Counted from the first letter of the stretch, positions 17,190 through 27,995 are shown. The stretch is DNA of 64,000 nt from Streptomyces sp. B3I8 (GCF_030816915.1 NZ_JAUSYN010000002.1:1563501-1627500); one strand, 5' to 3'. Notes: generated by a model not told the origin, from the letters alone. Program-made: numbers and translations.

Positions 17190-17543
17190 TCAGGAGGGGT
17201 TGGTGGGGGTGCCCGGGGTGGGGTCGGCGGAGGTGTCGGCGATGCGCTCGTGGTGGCGGATCACCTCGGCGATGATGAAGTTGAGGAGTTTCTCGGCGAA
17301 CGCGGGGTCGAGTTTGGCGCTCTCGGCGAGGCGGCGCAGCCGGGTGATCTGGCGGGTCTCCCGCTCGGGGTCGGCCGGGGGCAGCCGGTGCGCGGCCTTG
17401 AGATGGCCGACCTGCTGGGTGCACTTGAAGCGTTCGGCGAGCATGTGGACGACGGCGGCGTCGATGTTGTCGATGCTGTCGCGCAGCCGTTCGAGCTCGG
17501 CGTGGACCGCGGGATCGGTCCCGGCACTGTTGCTGGTGGTCAT
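17190..17543 (-). CDS. Chorismate mutase (AroQ type)
   Basis: 117 residues, all-helical AroQ fold (CM_2). The core is LERLRDSIDNIDAAVVHMLAER with the conserved Arg and Asp, then KCTQQVGHLKAAHRLPPADP and the C-terminal helix; the conserved Lys and Arg line the chorismate site. It converts chorismate to prephenate for Phe/Tyr. It has no fused prephenate dehydratase or regulatory domain and no signal peptide. It lies upstream of pepN on the same strand with about 100 nt between, so shared transcription is possible. Confidence 0.9.
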   Translation of the reverse strand: MTTSNSAGTDPAVHAELERLRDSIDNIDAAVVHMLAERFKCTQQVGHLKAAHRLPPADPERETRQITRLRRLAESAKLDPAFAEKLLNFIIAEVIRHHERIADTSADPTPGTPTNPS

Positions 17544-17695
17544 GGGCGCACACCCTACGGTGCGGCGGGGGTGTGGCTCGGGGGCGTTCCGCGGGCCGGA
17601 CAGTACCGCCGTGTGCGGCGGGGGGCGGGTCGCCGCGCCTACAGTGGAGGGCGCGGCCGGGCGTCGCGCGGCCGGCGTCTTCCGGGGGTGCGGAC

Positions 17696-18598
17696 GTGGT
17701 GAACGGCGGGCCTGTGGAGCACGGCTTTCCGCATCTGGACACGGTGCGGTCGGCCCTCACCGCGCTGTACCGGCGGCTGTCGTACGACACCGTGCGGACG
17801 TTCGAGACGAGCGTGGCGCCCGTGGACGTGGCGTTCGCCGACGGTGACGATCTGCATCTGGGGGCGCAGCGGGTGGCCCGGGAGATGGTGCGTCACTACC
17901 GGCTGCCGGACGCCCGGATGATCGTCGGGTTCCGGGAGATGACGCACGCGGCGCAGGTGGAACTGGCGGCCGGCCCCGAGTACTTCATCGAGCTGAACGA
18001 CCGCTTCCGTACGCACCGCCGGGACATCGGCGCGGCGCTGGCGCACGAGGTGATGCACGTCTATCTGCACCGTCTGGACCTGGCGTTTCCCGGCACGCGG
18101 GACAACGAGATCCTCACGGACACGGCGGCGGCCTATCTCGGCGCGGGCTGGCTGCTCCTGGACGCCTACCGGGAGGACGGGGCGTCCTCGCAGAAGCTGG
18201 GCTATCTGACGCCGGAGGAGTTCGGGTACGTGGTGGCCAAGCGGGCGCTGGCGTTCGGGGAGGACCCGTCGGTGTGGTTCACCAGTGCGCAGGCGTACAC
18301 GGCGTACACCCGGGGGCTGACGCGGGCCCGGCAGGACGGGCGGGAGCCGCCGTTGACGGCCGCGGGCTGGGCGGGCCGCCGGCGTTACGCGCACGAGCGT
18401 CGGCGCGCACGGGAGCAGGCGGGGGGCGCCGGGCGCGCGCCGGAGGGGGTCGGGTACTCCTTCGCGCCGGGCGGGGAGGGGTCGGTGCGGGTGGCGTTCC
18501 CCTGCCCGGTCTGCTTCCAGCGCATCCGGGTGCCCGTACGGGGTCGGACGCGGGCGCGGTGCGGGCTGTGCCGGACGGTGCTGGAGTGCGACACGTAG
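17696..18598 (+). CDS. HExxH-containing putative metalloprotein with C-terminal zinc ribbon
   Basis: About 300 residues. A HEVMHVYLH segment near residue 115 matches the zinc-metallopeptidase HExxH motif, with downstream DNEILTDTAAAYLG possibly giving a third ligand. The C-terminus carries CPVC and CGLC pairs about 20 residues apart, forming a probable zinc ribbon, separated from the core by a basic Arg-rich linker. No signal peptide. It may be a SprT- or minor-type cytoplasmic metalloprotease; I do not recognise a named family. Start is GTG 17696 or 17699 with a G-rich tract upstream. It is divergent from chorismate mutase. Confidence 0.7.
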   Translation: MVNGGPVEHGFPHLDTVRSALTALYRRLSYDTVRTFETSVAPVDVAFADGDDLHLGAQRVAREMVRHYRLPDARMIVGFREMTHAAQVELAAGPEYFIELNDRFRTHRRDIGAALAHEVMHVYLHRLDLAFPGTRDNEILTDTAAAYLGAGWLLLDAYREDGASSQKLGYLTPEEFGYVVAKRALAFGEDPSVWFTSAQAYTAYTRGLTRARQDGREPPLTAAGWAGRRRYAHERRRAREQAGGAGRAPEGVGYSFAPGGEGSVRVAFPCPVCFQRIRVPVRGRTRARCGLCRTVLECDT

Positions 18599-18746
18599 GC
18601 GGCGGGCGGTGGCGCGTAAGGGGGCGGACGGCGGGGCGTGGGAGGTGTGCTCAGGGAGCGGGCGCGGTCGGTGACACGGTGACAGGTGGTGCAGAACACC
18701 CCTTTCTTCCTTTGCCCGTGGGCCCTTGGCGCGCGAGGGTCGAAGG

Positions 18747-19493
18747 ATGGACGAGGAAGGGCCGCCGGGTCTGCTCGCGGCGGTGCGCGAAGGGGACGAG
18801 GACGCGGTCGTACGGCTGCTGCGGGCCGGCGCGAGCGCGGAGACGGCCGACGAGGACGGGCAGACGGTCCTGTATCTCGCGGCGGTCGCCGACACGCCCG
18901 GCATCGTCCGGCTGCTGCTGGCGGCCGGCGCGGACCCGGACCGGCTGAGCGGCGGCACGGACGTGCCGCTGTGCGGGGCGGCGTGCGGCGGGCACGAGCA
19001 GGTGGTACGGGCGCTGCTGGCGGTCGGGGCGGCGGTGGATCTGGAGGAGGAGTACGGGTTCCGGGCGCTGACGTGGGCGGTGCGGCTGGGGCATGCCGGG
19101 GTGGTCGTGGCGCTGCTCGCAGCCGGGGCGGACCCGGACCGGCCGGGTCCGGGCGGGGAACCGCCGTTGGTGGCGGCGGCGCGGCGGGGGTCGCCCGGTT
19201 GCGTGCGGGCACTGCTGGCGGCGGGTGCCGGGGCACGTGAGGAGGCGCTCGCGGAGGCGCGGCGGTGGGTGGCGGCGGATGTCGCCGCCGAGCTGCGGGC
19301 GGGGCTGGAGGCGGCGTACGGGGCGGGGCCGGGGTACCGGTACCGGGTGCGGCGGTTCGTGGCGGAGAAGGGGGCGCCGACGGTGGAGGTCACGCTGGCC
19401 CGGGACGGCCGTGTGGTGGCGGGCGACGACCGGCAGCTGGGACACGCGGCGATCGTGACGGAGTTGCTGGGGCGGGCACGGGGGAACGGTTGA
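18747..19493 (+). CDS. Ankyrin-repeat protein
   Basis: 248 residues. About five ankyrin repeats occupy residues 5-150, each with the LLLAAGADPD or equivalent turn (ALLAVGAAVD, ALLAAGADPD, ALLAAGAGAR). The last 90 residues form a separate alpha/beta segment ending in a hydrophilic tail with no family I can name. A protein-binding role is implied by the repeats; the partner is unknown. ATG 18747 follows a GAGGG ribosome site. No signal peptide, so it is probably cytoplasmic. Confidence 0.8.
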   Translation: MDEEGPPGLLAAVREGDEDAVVRLLRAGASAETADEDGQTVLYLAAVADTPGIVRLLLAAGADPDRLSGGTDVPLCGAACGGHEQVVRALLAVGAAVDLEEEYGFRALTWAVRLGHAGVVVALLAAGADPDRPGPGGEPPLVAAARRGSPGCVRALLAAGAGAREEALAEARRWVAADVAAELRAGLEAAYGAGPGYRYRVRRFVAEKGAPTVEVTLARDGRVVAGDDRQLGHAAIVTELLGRARGNG

Positions 19494-19592
19494 GCCGGGC
19501 GGGGTCCCGCGTCCGGCCGGGGCGCCGGCGGGCCTGGCCACCGCCCGGAGGACCGCCCCGGAGGGCGGCGCGGCGACCGTACGCTGTACCGC

Positions 19593-20432
19593 ATGAAGCG
19601 AGTCCGTCACCTGCTGTGGGCGGCCGTGGCCGTGCTGGTCGTGGCCGCGGTGTACGGCCTTGCCCCCGACCCCGGCGACCGGGGCGTGGACGACGGGGCC
19701 GGGCAGCGGGGCTCCGGGCACGGGGCGGGGCTGGACTCCCCCGCGAAGAAGGACATCGCCCAGCAGATCGTGGCGAGCGCGGAGAACGCCACGCTGGACT
19801 GGCGCAGCGCCTACGGCTACATCGAGGACATCGGCGACGGCCAGGGGTACACCGCCGGGATCATCGGGTTCTGCACGGGCACGCACGATCTGCTGACGCT
19901 GGTGCGGACGTACACGGACGACCACCCCGGCAACCGGCTGGCCCGGTACCTCCCCGCGTTGCGCGCGGTGGACGGCACGGACTCGCACGAGGGGCTCGGG
20001 AAGCCGTTCACGGCGGCGTGGAAGGCGGAGGCGAAGGTTCCGGCGTTCCGGCGGGCGCAGGACGCGGAGCGGGACCGGGTGTACTTCGATCCGGCGGTGC
20101 GGCAGGCGAAGGAGGACGGGCTGGGGGCGCTGGGGCAGTTCATCTATTACGACGCGATCGTCTTCCACGGGCCGGGGAAGGCGCCGGGCAGCTTCGGAGG
20201 CATCCGGGCGAAGGCGCTGCGGCGGGCGGACTCTCCGGCGGAGGGCGGGTCGGAGGTGGCGTACCTCGGGGCGTTCCTGGACGTGCGGCGGGCGGCGATG
20301 CGGGAGCGGGGGGCGGGGGTGGACACGAGCCGTGTGGACACGGCGCAGCGGGTGTTCCTGCGGGAGGGGAATCTGGCGTTGGAGACGCCGCTGCGGTGGC
20401 GGGCGTACGGGGAGCGGTACGAGATTCCTTGA
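19593..20432 (+). CDS. GH46 chitosanase, first of a tandem pair
   Basis: 279 residues. Signal peptide or signal anchor of about 24 residues, then a linker, then a complete GH46 endo-chitosanase domain. It closely follows the Streptomyces N174 enzyme: SAENATLDW supplies the catalytic acid Glu64 and IEDIGDGQGYT the catalytic base Asp82, the same 18-residue spacing as E22/D40 there. FFCTGT-like IIGFCTGT and FIYYDAIVFHGPG are further family blocks. It would hydrolyse GlcN-GlcN links of chitosan outside the cell. A paralogue starts 72 nt downstream. Confidence 0.93.
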   Translation: MKRVRHLLWAAVAVLVVAAVYGLAPDPGDRGVDDGAGQRGSGHGAGLDSPAKKDIAQQIVASAENATLDWRSAYGYIEDIGDGQGYTAGIIGFCTGTHDLLTLVRTYTDDHPGNRLARYLPALRAVDGTDSHEGLGKPFTAAWKAEAKVPAFRRAQDAERDRVYFDPAVRQAKEDGLGALGQFIYYDAIVFHGPGKAPGSFGGIRAKALRRADSPAEGGSEVAYLGAFLDVRRAAMRERGAGVDTSRVDTAQRVFLREGNLALETPLRWRAYGERYEIP

Positions 20433-20503
20433 CCGGAGGGTTTTCGCCCCGAGGGCGCGCCCCTGGAAGGAACGTTTCGCGGCTGTTCGGTAGATTGCGC
20501 CGT

Positions 20504-21430
20504 ATGGGTGGGGAAAAGCGGTCGAAGGCAAGGTCAGGGGCATGGCGGGGATGTCTGTTGGTTCTCGCTGTGCCGGTCGTGGTGGGGGTGGTGCATCTCG
20601 TCGCGCCGGACGGCGGGTCGGGGGCTGTGGGGGATGCCTCCGCGTCCGCCTCGGCCGCCGCGCACGAGAGGGAGCGCCGCGCGGACGACGCCGTCGTGGC
20701 CGACGCTCCGGCCGGGCTGGCGGCGCCGGCGAAGAAGGAGCTGGCGGAACGTTTCCTCTCCAGTGCGGAGAACTCCACGCTCGACTGGCGCTCGGCGTAC
20801 GGCTCGATCGAGGACACCGGTGACGGGCACGGCTACACCGCTGGGATCATCGGGTTCTGCACCGGTACCGACGACCTCCTGACGCTGGTGGAGCGGTACA
20901 CCGAGGATCACCCGGACAACGGGCTCGCCCGCTACCTCCCCGCGCTGCGCGCGGTGAACGGCACCGACTCGCACAAGGGGCTCGACCCCGGTTTCCCCGC
21001 CGCCTGGCGGGCCGAGGCCCGGGTCGAGGCGTTCCGCACCGCGCAGGAGGAGGAGCGCGACCGGGTCTACTTCGGCCCGGCGGTCCGGCTGGCGAAGCTC
21101 GACGGGCTCGGCACGCTGGGCCGGCTCATCTACTACGACGCGATGGTGCTGCACGGCCCGGGCGTCGACGCGGACGGCTTCTACGGCCTGCGGGACGAGG
21201 CGCTGCGCCGGGCGGAACTGCCGTCGGACGGCGGCTCGCGCACGGCGTATCTGAAGGCGTTCCTGGACGTCCGGCGCGAGGCGATCAAGCGGGACGCCGC
21301 CGGTGGCGACCACGGCGACACCTCGCGGATCGACACGGCGCTGCGCCGGTTCCTGGACCGCGGCAACCACGATCTGGACACGCCGCTGGTGTGGCGGGTG
21401 TACGGCGAGCGCTACCGCGTCGAGCACTGA
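20504..21430 (+). CDS. GH46 chitosanase, second of a tandem pair
   Basis: 308 residues, paralogous to the preceding gene. A basic N-terminus and hydrophobic segment (about residues 14-33) are followed by an Ala/Ser-rich linker. Catalytic Glu89 is in SSAENSTLDW and Asp107 in IEDTGDGHGYT. Compared with its neighbour it has GSIEDT for GYIEDI, DGFYGLRDEAL for GSFGGIRAKAL and more acidic insertions, so the two have diverged. It is translated on its own start, ATG 20504. A long-stem hairpin follows. Confidence 0.92.
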   Translation: MGGEKRSKARSGAWRGCLLVLAVPVVVGVVHLVAPDGGSGAVGDASASASAAAHERERRADDAVVADAPAGLAAPAKKELAERFLSSAENSTLDWRSAYGSIEDTGDGHGYTAGIIGFCTGTDDLLTLVERYTEDHPDNGLARYLPALRAVNGTDSHKGLDPGFPAAWRAEARVEAFRTAQEEERDRVYFGPAVRLAKLDGLGTLGRLIYYDAMVLHGPGVDADGFYGLRDEALRRAELPSDGGSRTAYLKAFLDVRREAIKRDAAGGDHGDTSRIDTALRRFLDRGNHDLDTPLVWRVYGERYRVEH

Positions 21431-21452
21431 AATACAGCCTTCGGACACAAGC

Positions 21453-21502
21453 AACGACGCCCGCCCAGATGTCCGGTCGGGGACGGCAGGGCGGGCGCCG
21501 TT
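21453..21502 (+). terminator. Terminator after the chitosanase genes
   Basis: AACGACGCCCGCCC (21453-21466) pairs with GGGCGGGCGCCGTT (21489-21502) at 13 of 14 positions; the loop itself contains a GTCC/GGAC mini-stem. It lies 22 nt after the stop. Confidence 0.65.
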
Positions 21503-21666
21503 CGGGGGGGCCCCGGGGGAACTGCTTCCCCCGGATGTCCCGCCCGTACGCCGTTGTACGGGACGTGTGTGCGATGACCTTACCGCCGGGCCGCCGGGGG
21601 CGGTCCCGGCGGGTCACCGGGTTCGGGCGCGGACACCCGGCGGACGGGCGTCCGCGTCGCCGGGCG

Positions 21667-23130
21667 TCAGACCGTCAGCGAGCGGTCCGTCGGCCGGATC
21701 GGCGCGGGCAGGTCGCTCGCGCCGGTCAGGAAACGGTCCGCGCCGCGTGCCGCGGAACGGCCCTCGGCGATGGCCCACACGATGAGCGACTGTCCGCGGC
21801 CGGCGTCACCGGCGACGAACACGCCGGGCACGTTGGTGCGGAAGTCGGCGTCGCGGGCGATGTTGCCGCGCTCGTCGAGGTCCAGGCCGAGCTGCTCGAT
21901 CAGGCCGTTCTGCTTGTCGGGGCCGGTGAAGCCCATGGCGAGGGTGACGAGCTGGGCGGGGATCTTGCGCTCGGTGCCCGGCTTCGGGTTCAGCCTGCCG
22001 TCGACGAACTCGACCTCGCTCAGGTGCAGCCACTGCACGTTGCCGTCCTCGTCACCCTCGAAGTGGGTGGTGGAGACGGAGTAGAGCCGGTCGCCGCCCT
22101 CCTCGTGGGCGGAGGTGACCTTGTACAGCATCGGGAAGGTCGGCCAGGGCTGGCTGACCGGGTTCCGCTCGGCGCCGGGCTGGGGCATGATCTCCAGCTG
22201 CGTCACGGAGGCCGCGCCCTGGCGGTGGGCGGTGCCCACGCAGTCGGCGCCGGTGTCGCCGCCGCCGATGACGACGACGTGCTTGCCCTCGGCGGAGATC
22301 GGGGAGGTGACGTAGTCGCCCTCCTGGACCTTGTTCGACAGCGGCAGGTACTCCATCGCCTGGTGGACACCCTTGAGTTCCCGGCCCGGGACGGGCAGGT
22401 CGCGGGCGGTGGTGGAGCCGGCGGCGATGACGACGGCGTCGTACCGCTTGCGCAGGTCGTCCGCGGTGATGTCGCGGCCGATCTCGACGCCGGTGCGGAA
22501 GCGGGTGCCCTCCGCGCGCATCTGTTCGATGCGGCGGTTGATGTGCCGCTTCTCCATCTTGAACTCGGGGATGCCGTAGCGGAGCAGGCCGCCGATGCGG
22601 TCGGCGCGCTCGTAGACGGCGACGGTGTGGCCGGCCCGGGTGAGCTGCTGGGCGGCGGCGAGGCCCGCCGGTCCCGAGCCGATGACGGCGACGGTCTTGC
22701 CGGACAGGCGCTCGGGGATCTGCGGCGTGACGTCACCGGTGTCCCACGCCTTGTCGATGATGGAGACCTCGACGTTCTTGATGGTCACGGGCGCCTGGTT
22801 GATGCCGAGGACGCACGCCGACTCGCACGGGGCCGGGCAGAGCCGCCCGGTGAACTCCGGGAAGTTGTTGGTGGCGTGCAGCCGCTCGGAGGCGGCCGAC
22901 CAGTCCTCGCGGTAGGCGAAGTCGTTCCACTCCGGGATCAGGTTCCCCAGCGGGCAGCCGTTGTGGCAGAACGGGATGCCGCAGTCCATGCAGCGGCTTG
23001 CCTGCTTGGAGATGATCGGGAGCAGCGAGCCGGGAACGTAGACCTCGTTCCAGTCCCGCACCCGCTCCTCGACGGGGCGGGAACGGGCGACCTCGCGGCC
23101 GTGGTTGAGAAAGCCCTTGGGATCAGCCAT
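21667..23130 (-). CDS. gltD: Glutamate synthase (NADPH) small subunit GltD
   Basis: 487 residues. The N-terminal cysteine cluster [17 protein letters not shown] ligates the 4Fe-4S centres that pass electrons to GltB. FAD motif [15 protein letters not shown] and NADPH motif [15 protein letters not shown] are present, and the C-terminal [17 protein letters not shown] contacts FAD. It oxidises NADPH to drive conversion of glutamine and 2-oxoglutarate to two glutamates. The ATG lies inside the end of gltB: the genes overlap by 8 nt, so they are co-translated. A degenerate hairpin about 165 nt beyond the stop may end the transcript. Confidence 0.97.
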   Translation of the reverse strand: MADPKGFLNHGREVARSRPVEERVRDWNEVYVPGSLLPIISKQASRCMDCGIPFCHNGCPLGNLIPEWNDFAYREDWSAASERLHATNNFPEFTGRLCPAPCESACVLGINQAPVTIKNVEVSIIDKAWDTGDVTPQIPERLSGKTVAVIGSGPAGLAAAQQLTRAGHTVAVYERADRIGGLLRYGIPEFKMEKRHINRRIEQMRAEGTRFRTGVEIGRDITADDLRKRYDAVVIAAGSTTARDLPVPGRELKGVHQAMEYLPLSNKVQEGDYVTSPISAEGKHVVVIGGGDTGADCVGTAHRQGAASVTQLEIMPQPGAERNPVSQPWPTFPMLYKVTSAHEEGGDRLYSVSTTHFEGDEDGNVQWLHLSEVEFVDGRLNPKPGTERKIPAQLVTLAMGFTGPDKQNGLIEQLGLDLDERGNIARDADFRTNVPGVFVAGDAGRGQSLIVWAIAEGRSAARGADRFLTGASDLPAPIRPTDRSLTV

Positions 23131-26100
23131 TGGTCGCCGCCTCCATCATCTTCTCGGTGATCTCGGTCTCGGAGAGACCGGCCCGCTCGGCGGCGTCCTT
23201 GGCGGCGAGCACAGCCTGGTAGGTGCTGGGGATGATCTTGCTGAAGCGGGTCACGGCGGTGTCCCACTCGGCGAGGAGCTTGCCGGCCACGGTGGAGCCG
23301 GTCTCCTCCTGGTGGCGGCGCACGACCTCGTGCAGCCACTGGCGGTCGGCCTCGTCGAGTTCGTGGACGGCGTCGGCGTTGCCCGCGTTGACGTCGGCCG
23401 GGTCGAGGTCGATGACGTAGGCGATGCCGCCGGACATGCCGGCCGCGAAGTTGCGCCCGATGGGTCCGAGGACGACGGCGTGGCCGCCGGTCATGTACTC
23501 GCAGCCGTGGTCGCCGACGCCCTCGGAGACGACGAGCGCGCCGGAGTTGCGGACGCAGAACCGCTCGCCGGTGCGGCCGCGCAGGAACAGCTCGCCCCCG
23601 GTGGCGCCGTAGGCGAGGGTGTTGCCCGCGATGGTGGAGTACTCGGCGAGGTGGTCGGCGCCCCGGTCGGGGCGGACGATCACGCGGCCGCCGGACAGGC
23701 CCTTGCCGACGTAGTCGTTGGCGTCGCCCTCCAGGCGCAGGGTGATGCCGCGCGGCAGGAAGGCGCCGAAGGACTGGCCGGCGGAGCCGGTGAAGGTGAT
23801 GTCGATGGTGTCGTCGGGCAGGCCGGCGCCGCCGAACTTCTTCGTCACCTCGTGGCCGAGCATCGTGCCGACGGTGCGGTTGATGTTGCGGATGGCGACC
23901 TGGGCGCGCACGGGCGCCGCGTCGGTGGCGGCGTCGGCGGCCAGGGCGTCGGCGGCCAGCTTGATGAGCTGGTTGTCGAGCGCCTTCTGCAGTCCGTGGT
24001 CCTGGGCGACGATCCGGTGGCGTGCGGCGCCCTCGGGCAGCGCGGGGACGTGGAACAGCGGCGCGAGGTCCAGGCCCTGCGCCTTCCAGTGGTCGACGGC
24101 GCGGGTGACGTCGAGCGTCTCGGCGTGGCCGACGGCCTCCTCGATGGAGCGGAAGCCCAGCTCGGCGAGGATCTCGCGGACCTCTTCGGCGATGAACTGG
24201 AAGAAGTTGACGATGTACTCGGCCTTGCCGGAGAACCGCTCGCGCAGCACCGGGTTCTGGGTGGCGATGCCGACCGGGCAGGTGTCCAGGTGGCAGACGC
24301 GCATCATGACGCAGCCGGAGACGACGAGCGGCGCGGTCGCGAAACCGAACTCCTCGGCGCCCAGCAGTGCGGCGATGACGACGTCGCGGCCGGTCTTGAG
24401 CTGGCCGTCGGTCTGCACGACGATGCGGTCGCGCAGGCCGTTGAGCAGCAGCGTCTGCTGGGTCTCGGCGAGGCCGAGCTCCCAGGGGCCGCCCGCGTGC
24501 TTGAGGCTCGTCAGCGGCGAGGCGCCGGTGCCGCCGTCGTGGCCGGAGATGAGGACGACGTCGGCGTGGGCCTTGGACACGCCGGCCGCGACCGTGCCGA
24601 CGCCGACCTCGGAGACCAGCTTCACGTGGATGCGGGCCTTGGGGTTGGCGTTCTTCAGGTCGTGGATGAGCTGGGCGAGGTCCTCGATGGAGTAGATGTC
24701 GTGGTGCGGCGGCGGGGAGATGAGGCCCACGCCGGGCGTGGAGTGCCGGGTCCTGGCCACCCACGGGTAGACCTTGTGGCCGGGGAGCTGGCCGCCCTCG
24801 CCGGGCTTGGCGCCCTGGGCCATCTTGATCTGGATGTCGTCCGCGTTGACCAGGTACTCGCTGGTGACGCCGAAGCGGCCGGAGGCGACCTGCTTGATCG
24901 CCGAGCGGCGCGCCGGGTCGTACAGGCGCTCGGCGTCCTCGCCGCCCTCACCGGTGTTCGACTTGGCGCCGAGCTGGTTCATGGCGATGGCGAGCGTCTC
25001 GTGCGCCTCGCGGGAGATCGAGCCGTAGGACATGGCGCCGGTGGAGAACCGCTTGACGATCTCGGAGGCGGGCTCGACCTCGTCGACCGGGATCGGGCTC
25101 CGGTCGGAGGTGAAGCCGAACAGGCCGCGCAGCGTCATCAGGCGCTCGGACTGCTCGTTCACCCGGTCCGTGTACTGCTTGAAGACGTCGTAGCGGCCGG
25201 TGCGGGTGGAGTGCTGGAGGCGGAAGACCGTCTCCGGGTCGAACAGGTGCGGCTCGCCCTCGCGGCGCCACTGGTACTCGCCGCCGATCTCCAGCGCGCG
25301 GTGCGCGGGGGCGATGCCGGTGGCCGGGTAGGCCTTGGCGTGCCGGGCGGCGACCTCCTCGGCGATGACGTCGATGCCGACGCCGCCGATCTTGGTGGTG
25401 GTGCCGTTGAAGTACTCGTCCACGAAGGCGTCGTCCAGGCCGACGGCCTCGAAGACCTGGGCGCCCCGGTAGGAGGCGACGGTGGAGATGCCCATCTTGG
25501 ACATGACCTTCAGGACGCCCTTGCCGAGGGCGTAGATCAGGTTGCGGATGGCCTGTTCGGTCTCGATGCCGGACAGGAAGGTGCCGGCGCGGACCAGGTC
25601 CTCGACGGACTCCATCGCCAGGTAGGGGTTGACCGCGGCGGCGCCGTATCCGATGAGCAGGGCGACGTGGTGCACCTCGCGGACGTCGCCGGCCTCGACG
25701 AGGAGTCCGACCTGGGTGCGCTGCTTGGTACGGATCAGGTGGTGGTGGACGGCCGAGGTGAGCAGCAGCGAGGGGATCGGCGCGTGCTCGGCGTCGGAGT
25801 GCCGGTCGGACAGGACGATCAGGTGGGCGCCGTTGCCGATGGCGGCGTCGGCCTCCGCGCAGATCTCCTCGATGCGGTCGGCCAGTGCCTCGCCGCCGCC
25901 GGAGACGCGGAACAGCCCGGAGAGGGTGGCGGCCTTCATGCCGGGCATGTCGCCGTCGGCGTTGATGTGGATGAGCTTGGCCAGCTCGTCGTTGTCGATC
26001 ACCGGGAAGGGCAGGGTGACGCTGCGGCAGGAGGCCGCGGTGGGCTCCAGCAGGTTGCCGGAGGGGCCGAGCGTGGAGCGCAGCGAGGTGACGAGCTCCT

Positions 26101-27736
26101 CGCGGATGGCGTCCAGCGGCGGGTTGGTGACCTGCGCGAAGAGCTGGGTGAAGTAGTCGAACAGCAGCCGCGGGCGCTCGGAGAGCGCGGCGATCGGGCT
26201 GTCGGTGCCCATGGAGCCGATCGGCTCGGCGCCGGCCTTGGCCATCGGCGCGAGGATGACGCGGAGTTCCTCCTCGGTGTAGCCGAAGGTCTGCTGGCGG
26301 CGGGTGACCGAGGCGTGGGTGTGCACGATGTGCTCGCGCTCGGGCAGGTCGGACAGCTCGATCTCGCCGGCCTGGAGCCATTCGGCGTAGGGCTGCTCGG
26401 CGGCGAGGGACGCCTTGATCTCGTCGTCCTCGATGATGCGGTGCTCGGCGGTGTCCACCAGGAACATGCGGCCCGGCTGGAGGCGGCCCTTGCGGACCAC
26501 CCGGGCGGGGTCGATGTCGAGGACGCCGACCTCGGAGCCGAGGACGACGAGGCCGTCGTCGGTGACCCAGTAGCGGCCGGGGCGCAGGCCGTTGCGGTCG
26601 AGGACCGCGCCGACCTGGGTGCCGTCGGTGAAGGTGACGCAGGCCGGGCCGTCCCAGGGCTCCATCATCGTGGAGTGGTAGGCGTAGAAGGCGCGGCGGT
26701 CGGCGTCCATGGAGGCGTGGTTCTCCCAGGCCTCCGGGATCATCATGAGCACGGAGTGGGGCAGGGAGCGGCCGCCGAGGTGCAGGAGTTCCAGGACCTC
26801 GTCGAAGGAGGCGGAGTCGGAGGCGTCCGGGGTACAAACGGGGAACAGTCGTTCGAGGTTCCCGGCGGCGGCCTCGGCGTTTCCGTTGCCGAGGAGCGTC
26901 GAGGCGAGCTGGGACTCGCGGGCGCGCATCCAGTTGCGGTTGCCCTTGACCGTGTTGATCTCGCCGTTGTGCGCGACGAAGCGGTAGGGGTGGGCCAGCG
27001 GCCAGCTCGGGAAGGTGTTGGTGGAGAACCGGGAGTGCACCAGCGCGATCGCGGAGCCGAAGCGGCGGTCGGACAGGTCCGGGAAGAAGGGTTCGAGCTG
27101 GCCGGTGGTCAGCATGCCCTTGTAGACGATGGTCCGCGCGGACAGCGACGGGAAGTAGACGCCCGCCTCACGTTCGGCGCGCTTGCGCAGGGCGAACGCC
27201 TTGCGGTCCAGGGCGATGCCCGTCGAGGCCCCGTCGGTGACGAAGACCTGCCGGAAGGCGGGCATGGTGGCGCGGGCGGTGGCGCCGAGCAGTTCGGGGG
27301 CGACCGGCACCTCGCGCCAGCCGAGGACGGTCAGGCCCTCCGCGGTGGCGAGGCCCTCGATGCGGGCGACGGCCTCGGCCGTCCCGGTCTCGGGCAGGAA
27401 GGCGATGCCCACGGCGTACGCGCCGGCCTCGGGGAGCTCGAATCCGGCCACCTCGCGGAAGAAGGCGTCCGGGACCTGGGACAGGATGCCGGCGCCGTCG
27501 CCCGAGTCGGGCTCGGAGCCGGTGGCACCGCGGTGTTCCAGGTTGCGCAGGACGGTGAGCGCCTGCTCGACCAGCGTGTGGCTCGCCTCACCGGTGAGCG
27601 TGGCCACGAAGCCGACGCCGCAGGCGTCGTGCTCGTTGCGCGGGTCGTACAAGCCCTGCGCGGCAGGGCGAGCATCCATGAAGGACCAGTTCTGGCCAGT
27701 CGTGGAGTGCTGGGACGGCTGGCGCGTCGTACGCAT
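23123..27736 (-). CDS. gltB: Glutamate synthase (NADPH) large subunit GltB
   Basis: 1537 residues including a propeptide of about 38 residues; the mature N-terminal Cys39 (HDACGVGF) is the class II amidotransferase nucleophile. Domains in order are the Gln-amidotransferase (39-430), central domain, FMN-binding synthase barrel with GEGGE and the [13 protein letters not shown] 3Fe-4S region, and the C-terminal right-handed beta-helix. ATG 27736 has GGGAG 5 nt upstream, favouring it over the internal ATG at residue 20. It forms the alpha subunit with GltD. The 590-bp upstream region contains several candidate operator sites listed separately. Confidence 0.96.
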   Translation of the reverse strand: MRTTRQPSQHSTTGQNWSFMDARPAAQGLYDPRNEHDACGVGFVATLTGEASHTLVEQALTVLRNLEHRGATGSEPDSGDGAGILSQVPDAFFREVAGFELPEAGAYAVGIAFLPETGTAEAVARIEGLATAEGLTVLGWREVPVAPELLGATARATMPAFRQVFVTDGASTGIALDRKAFALRKRAEREAGVYFPSLSARTIVYKGMLTTGQLEPFFPDLSDRRFGSAIALVHSRFSTNTFPSWPLAHPYRFVAHNGEINTVKGNRNWMRARESQLASTLLGNGNAEAAAGNLERLFPVCTPDASDSASFDEVLELLHLGGRSLPHSVLMMIPEAWENHASMDADRRAFYAYHSTMMEPWDGPACVTFTDGTQVGAVLDRNGLRPGRYWVTDDGLVVLGSEVGVLDIDPARVVRKGRLQPGRMFLVDTAEHRIIEDDEIKASLAAEQPYAEWLQAGEIELSDLPEREHIVHTHASVTRRQQTFGYTEEELRVILAPMAKAGAEPIGSMGTDSPIAALSERPRLLFDYFTQLFAQVTNPPLDAIREELVTSLRSTLGPSGNLLEPTAASCRSVTLPFPVIDNDELAKLIHINADGDMPGMKAATLSGLFRVSGGGEALADRIEEICAEADAAIGNGAHLIVLSDRHSDAEHAPIPSLLLTSAVHHHLIRTKQRTQVGLLVEAGDVREVHHVALLIGYGAAAVNPYLAMESVEDLVRAGTFLSGIETEQAIRNLIYALGKGVLKVMSKMGISTVASYRGAQVFEAVGLDDAFVDEYFNGTTTKIGGVGIDVIAEEVAARHAKAYPATGIAPAHRALEIGGEYQWRREGEPHLFDPETVFRLQHSTRTGRYDVFKQYTDRVNEQSERLMTLRGLFGFTSDRSPIPVDEVEPASEIVKRFSTGAMSYGSISREAHETLAIAMNQLGAKSNTGEGGEDAERLYDPARRSAIKQVASGRFGVTSEYLVNADDIQIKMAQGAKPGEGGQLPGHKVYPWVARTRHSTPGVGLISPPPHHDIYSIEDLAQLIHDLKNANPKARIHVKLVSEVGVGTVAAGVSKAHADVVLISGHDGGTGASPLTSLKHAGGPWELGLAETQQTLLLNGLRDRIVVQTDGQLKTGRDVVIAALLGAEEFGFATAPLVVSGCVMMRVCHLDTCPVGIATQNPVLRERFSGKAEYIVNFFQFIAEEVREILAELGFRSIEEAVGHAETLDVTRAVDHWKAQGLDLAPLFHVPALPEGAARHRIVAQDHGLQKALDNQLIKLAADALAADAATDAAPVRAQVAIRNINRTVGTMLGHEVTKKFGGAGLPDDTIDITFTGSAGQSFGAFLPRGITLRLEGDANDYVGKGLSGGRVIVRPDRGADHLAEYSTIAGNTLAYGATGGELFLRGRTGERFCVRNSGALVVSEGVGDHGCEYMTGGHAVVLGPIGRNFAAGMSGGIAYVIDLDPADVNAGNADAVHELDEADRQWLHEVVRRHQEETGSTVAGKLLAEWDTAVTRFSKIIPSTYQAVLAAKDAAERAGLSETEITEKMMEAATNG

Positions 27737-27934
27737 CGGCTCTCCCGTCGTCGTTCTGGCTGGGGTGCGCGTGCCTCCCGCAGTCGACGCGGTCGAATGC
27801 GGCCTGTGCGGGAGGTGCGGGTGCCGAGGGACGACGCTGGCCCTCTGCGAGAAGTGCGGCGCGGTGACACCGCGGTGGCACTGCGACAAGTGCACTGCGC
27901 CCTGTGTACGGGGACAAGTCCACATGAGCGCAAA

Positions 27935-27950
27935 ATTTCGTGCAGATTAC
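27935..27950 (-). promoter_or_regulatory. Candidate GlnR box upstream of gltB
   Basis: On the minus strand the sequence reads GTAAT-CTGCAC-GAAAT, 4 of 5 matches in each half to the published GlnR pattern gTnAc-n6-GaAAc. It is about 200 nt upstream of the gltB start. Nitrogen control of glutamate synthase would be sensible, but the match is degenerate. Confidence 0.4.
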
Positions 27951-27994
27951 ATGATGGAGGGATTCTCGGAAACCGGATACTCCGTTCCATCATG
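27950..27994. promoter_or_regulatory. 9-bp inverted repeat upstream of gltB
   Basis: CATGATGGA (27950-27958) and its exact complement TCCATCATG (27986-27994) are 27 nt apart, directly between the GlnR-like box and the triple repeat. It could be an operator or an RNA stem. Confidence 0.4.
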
Positions 27995-27995
27995 C

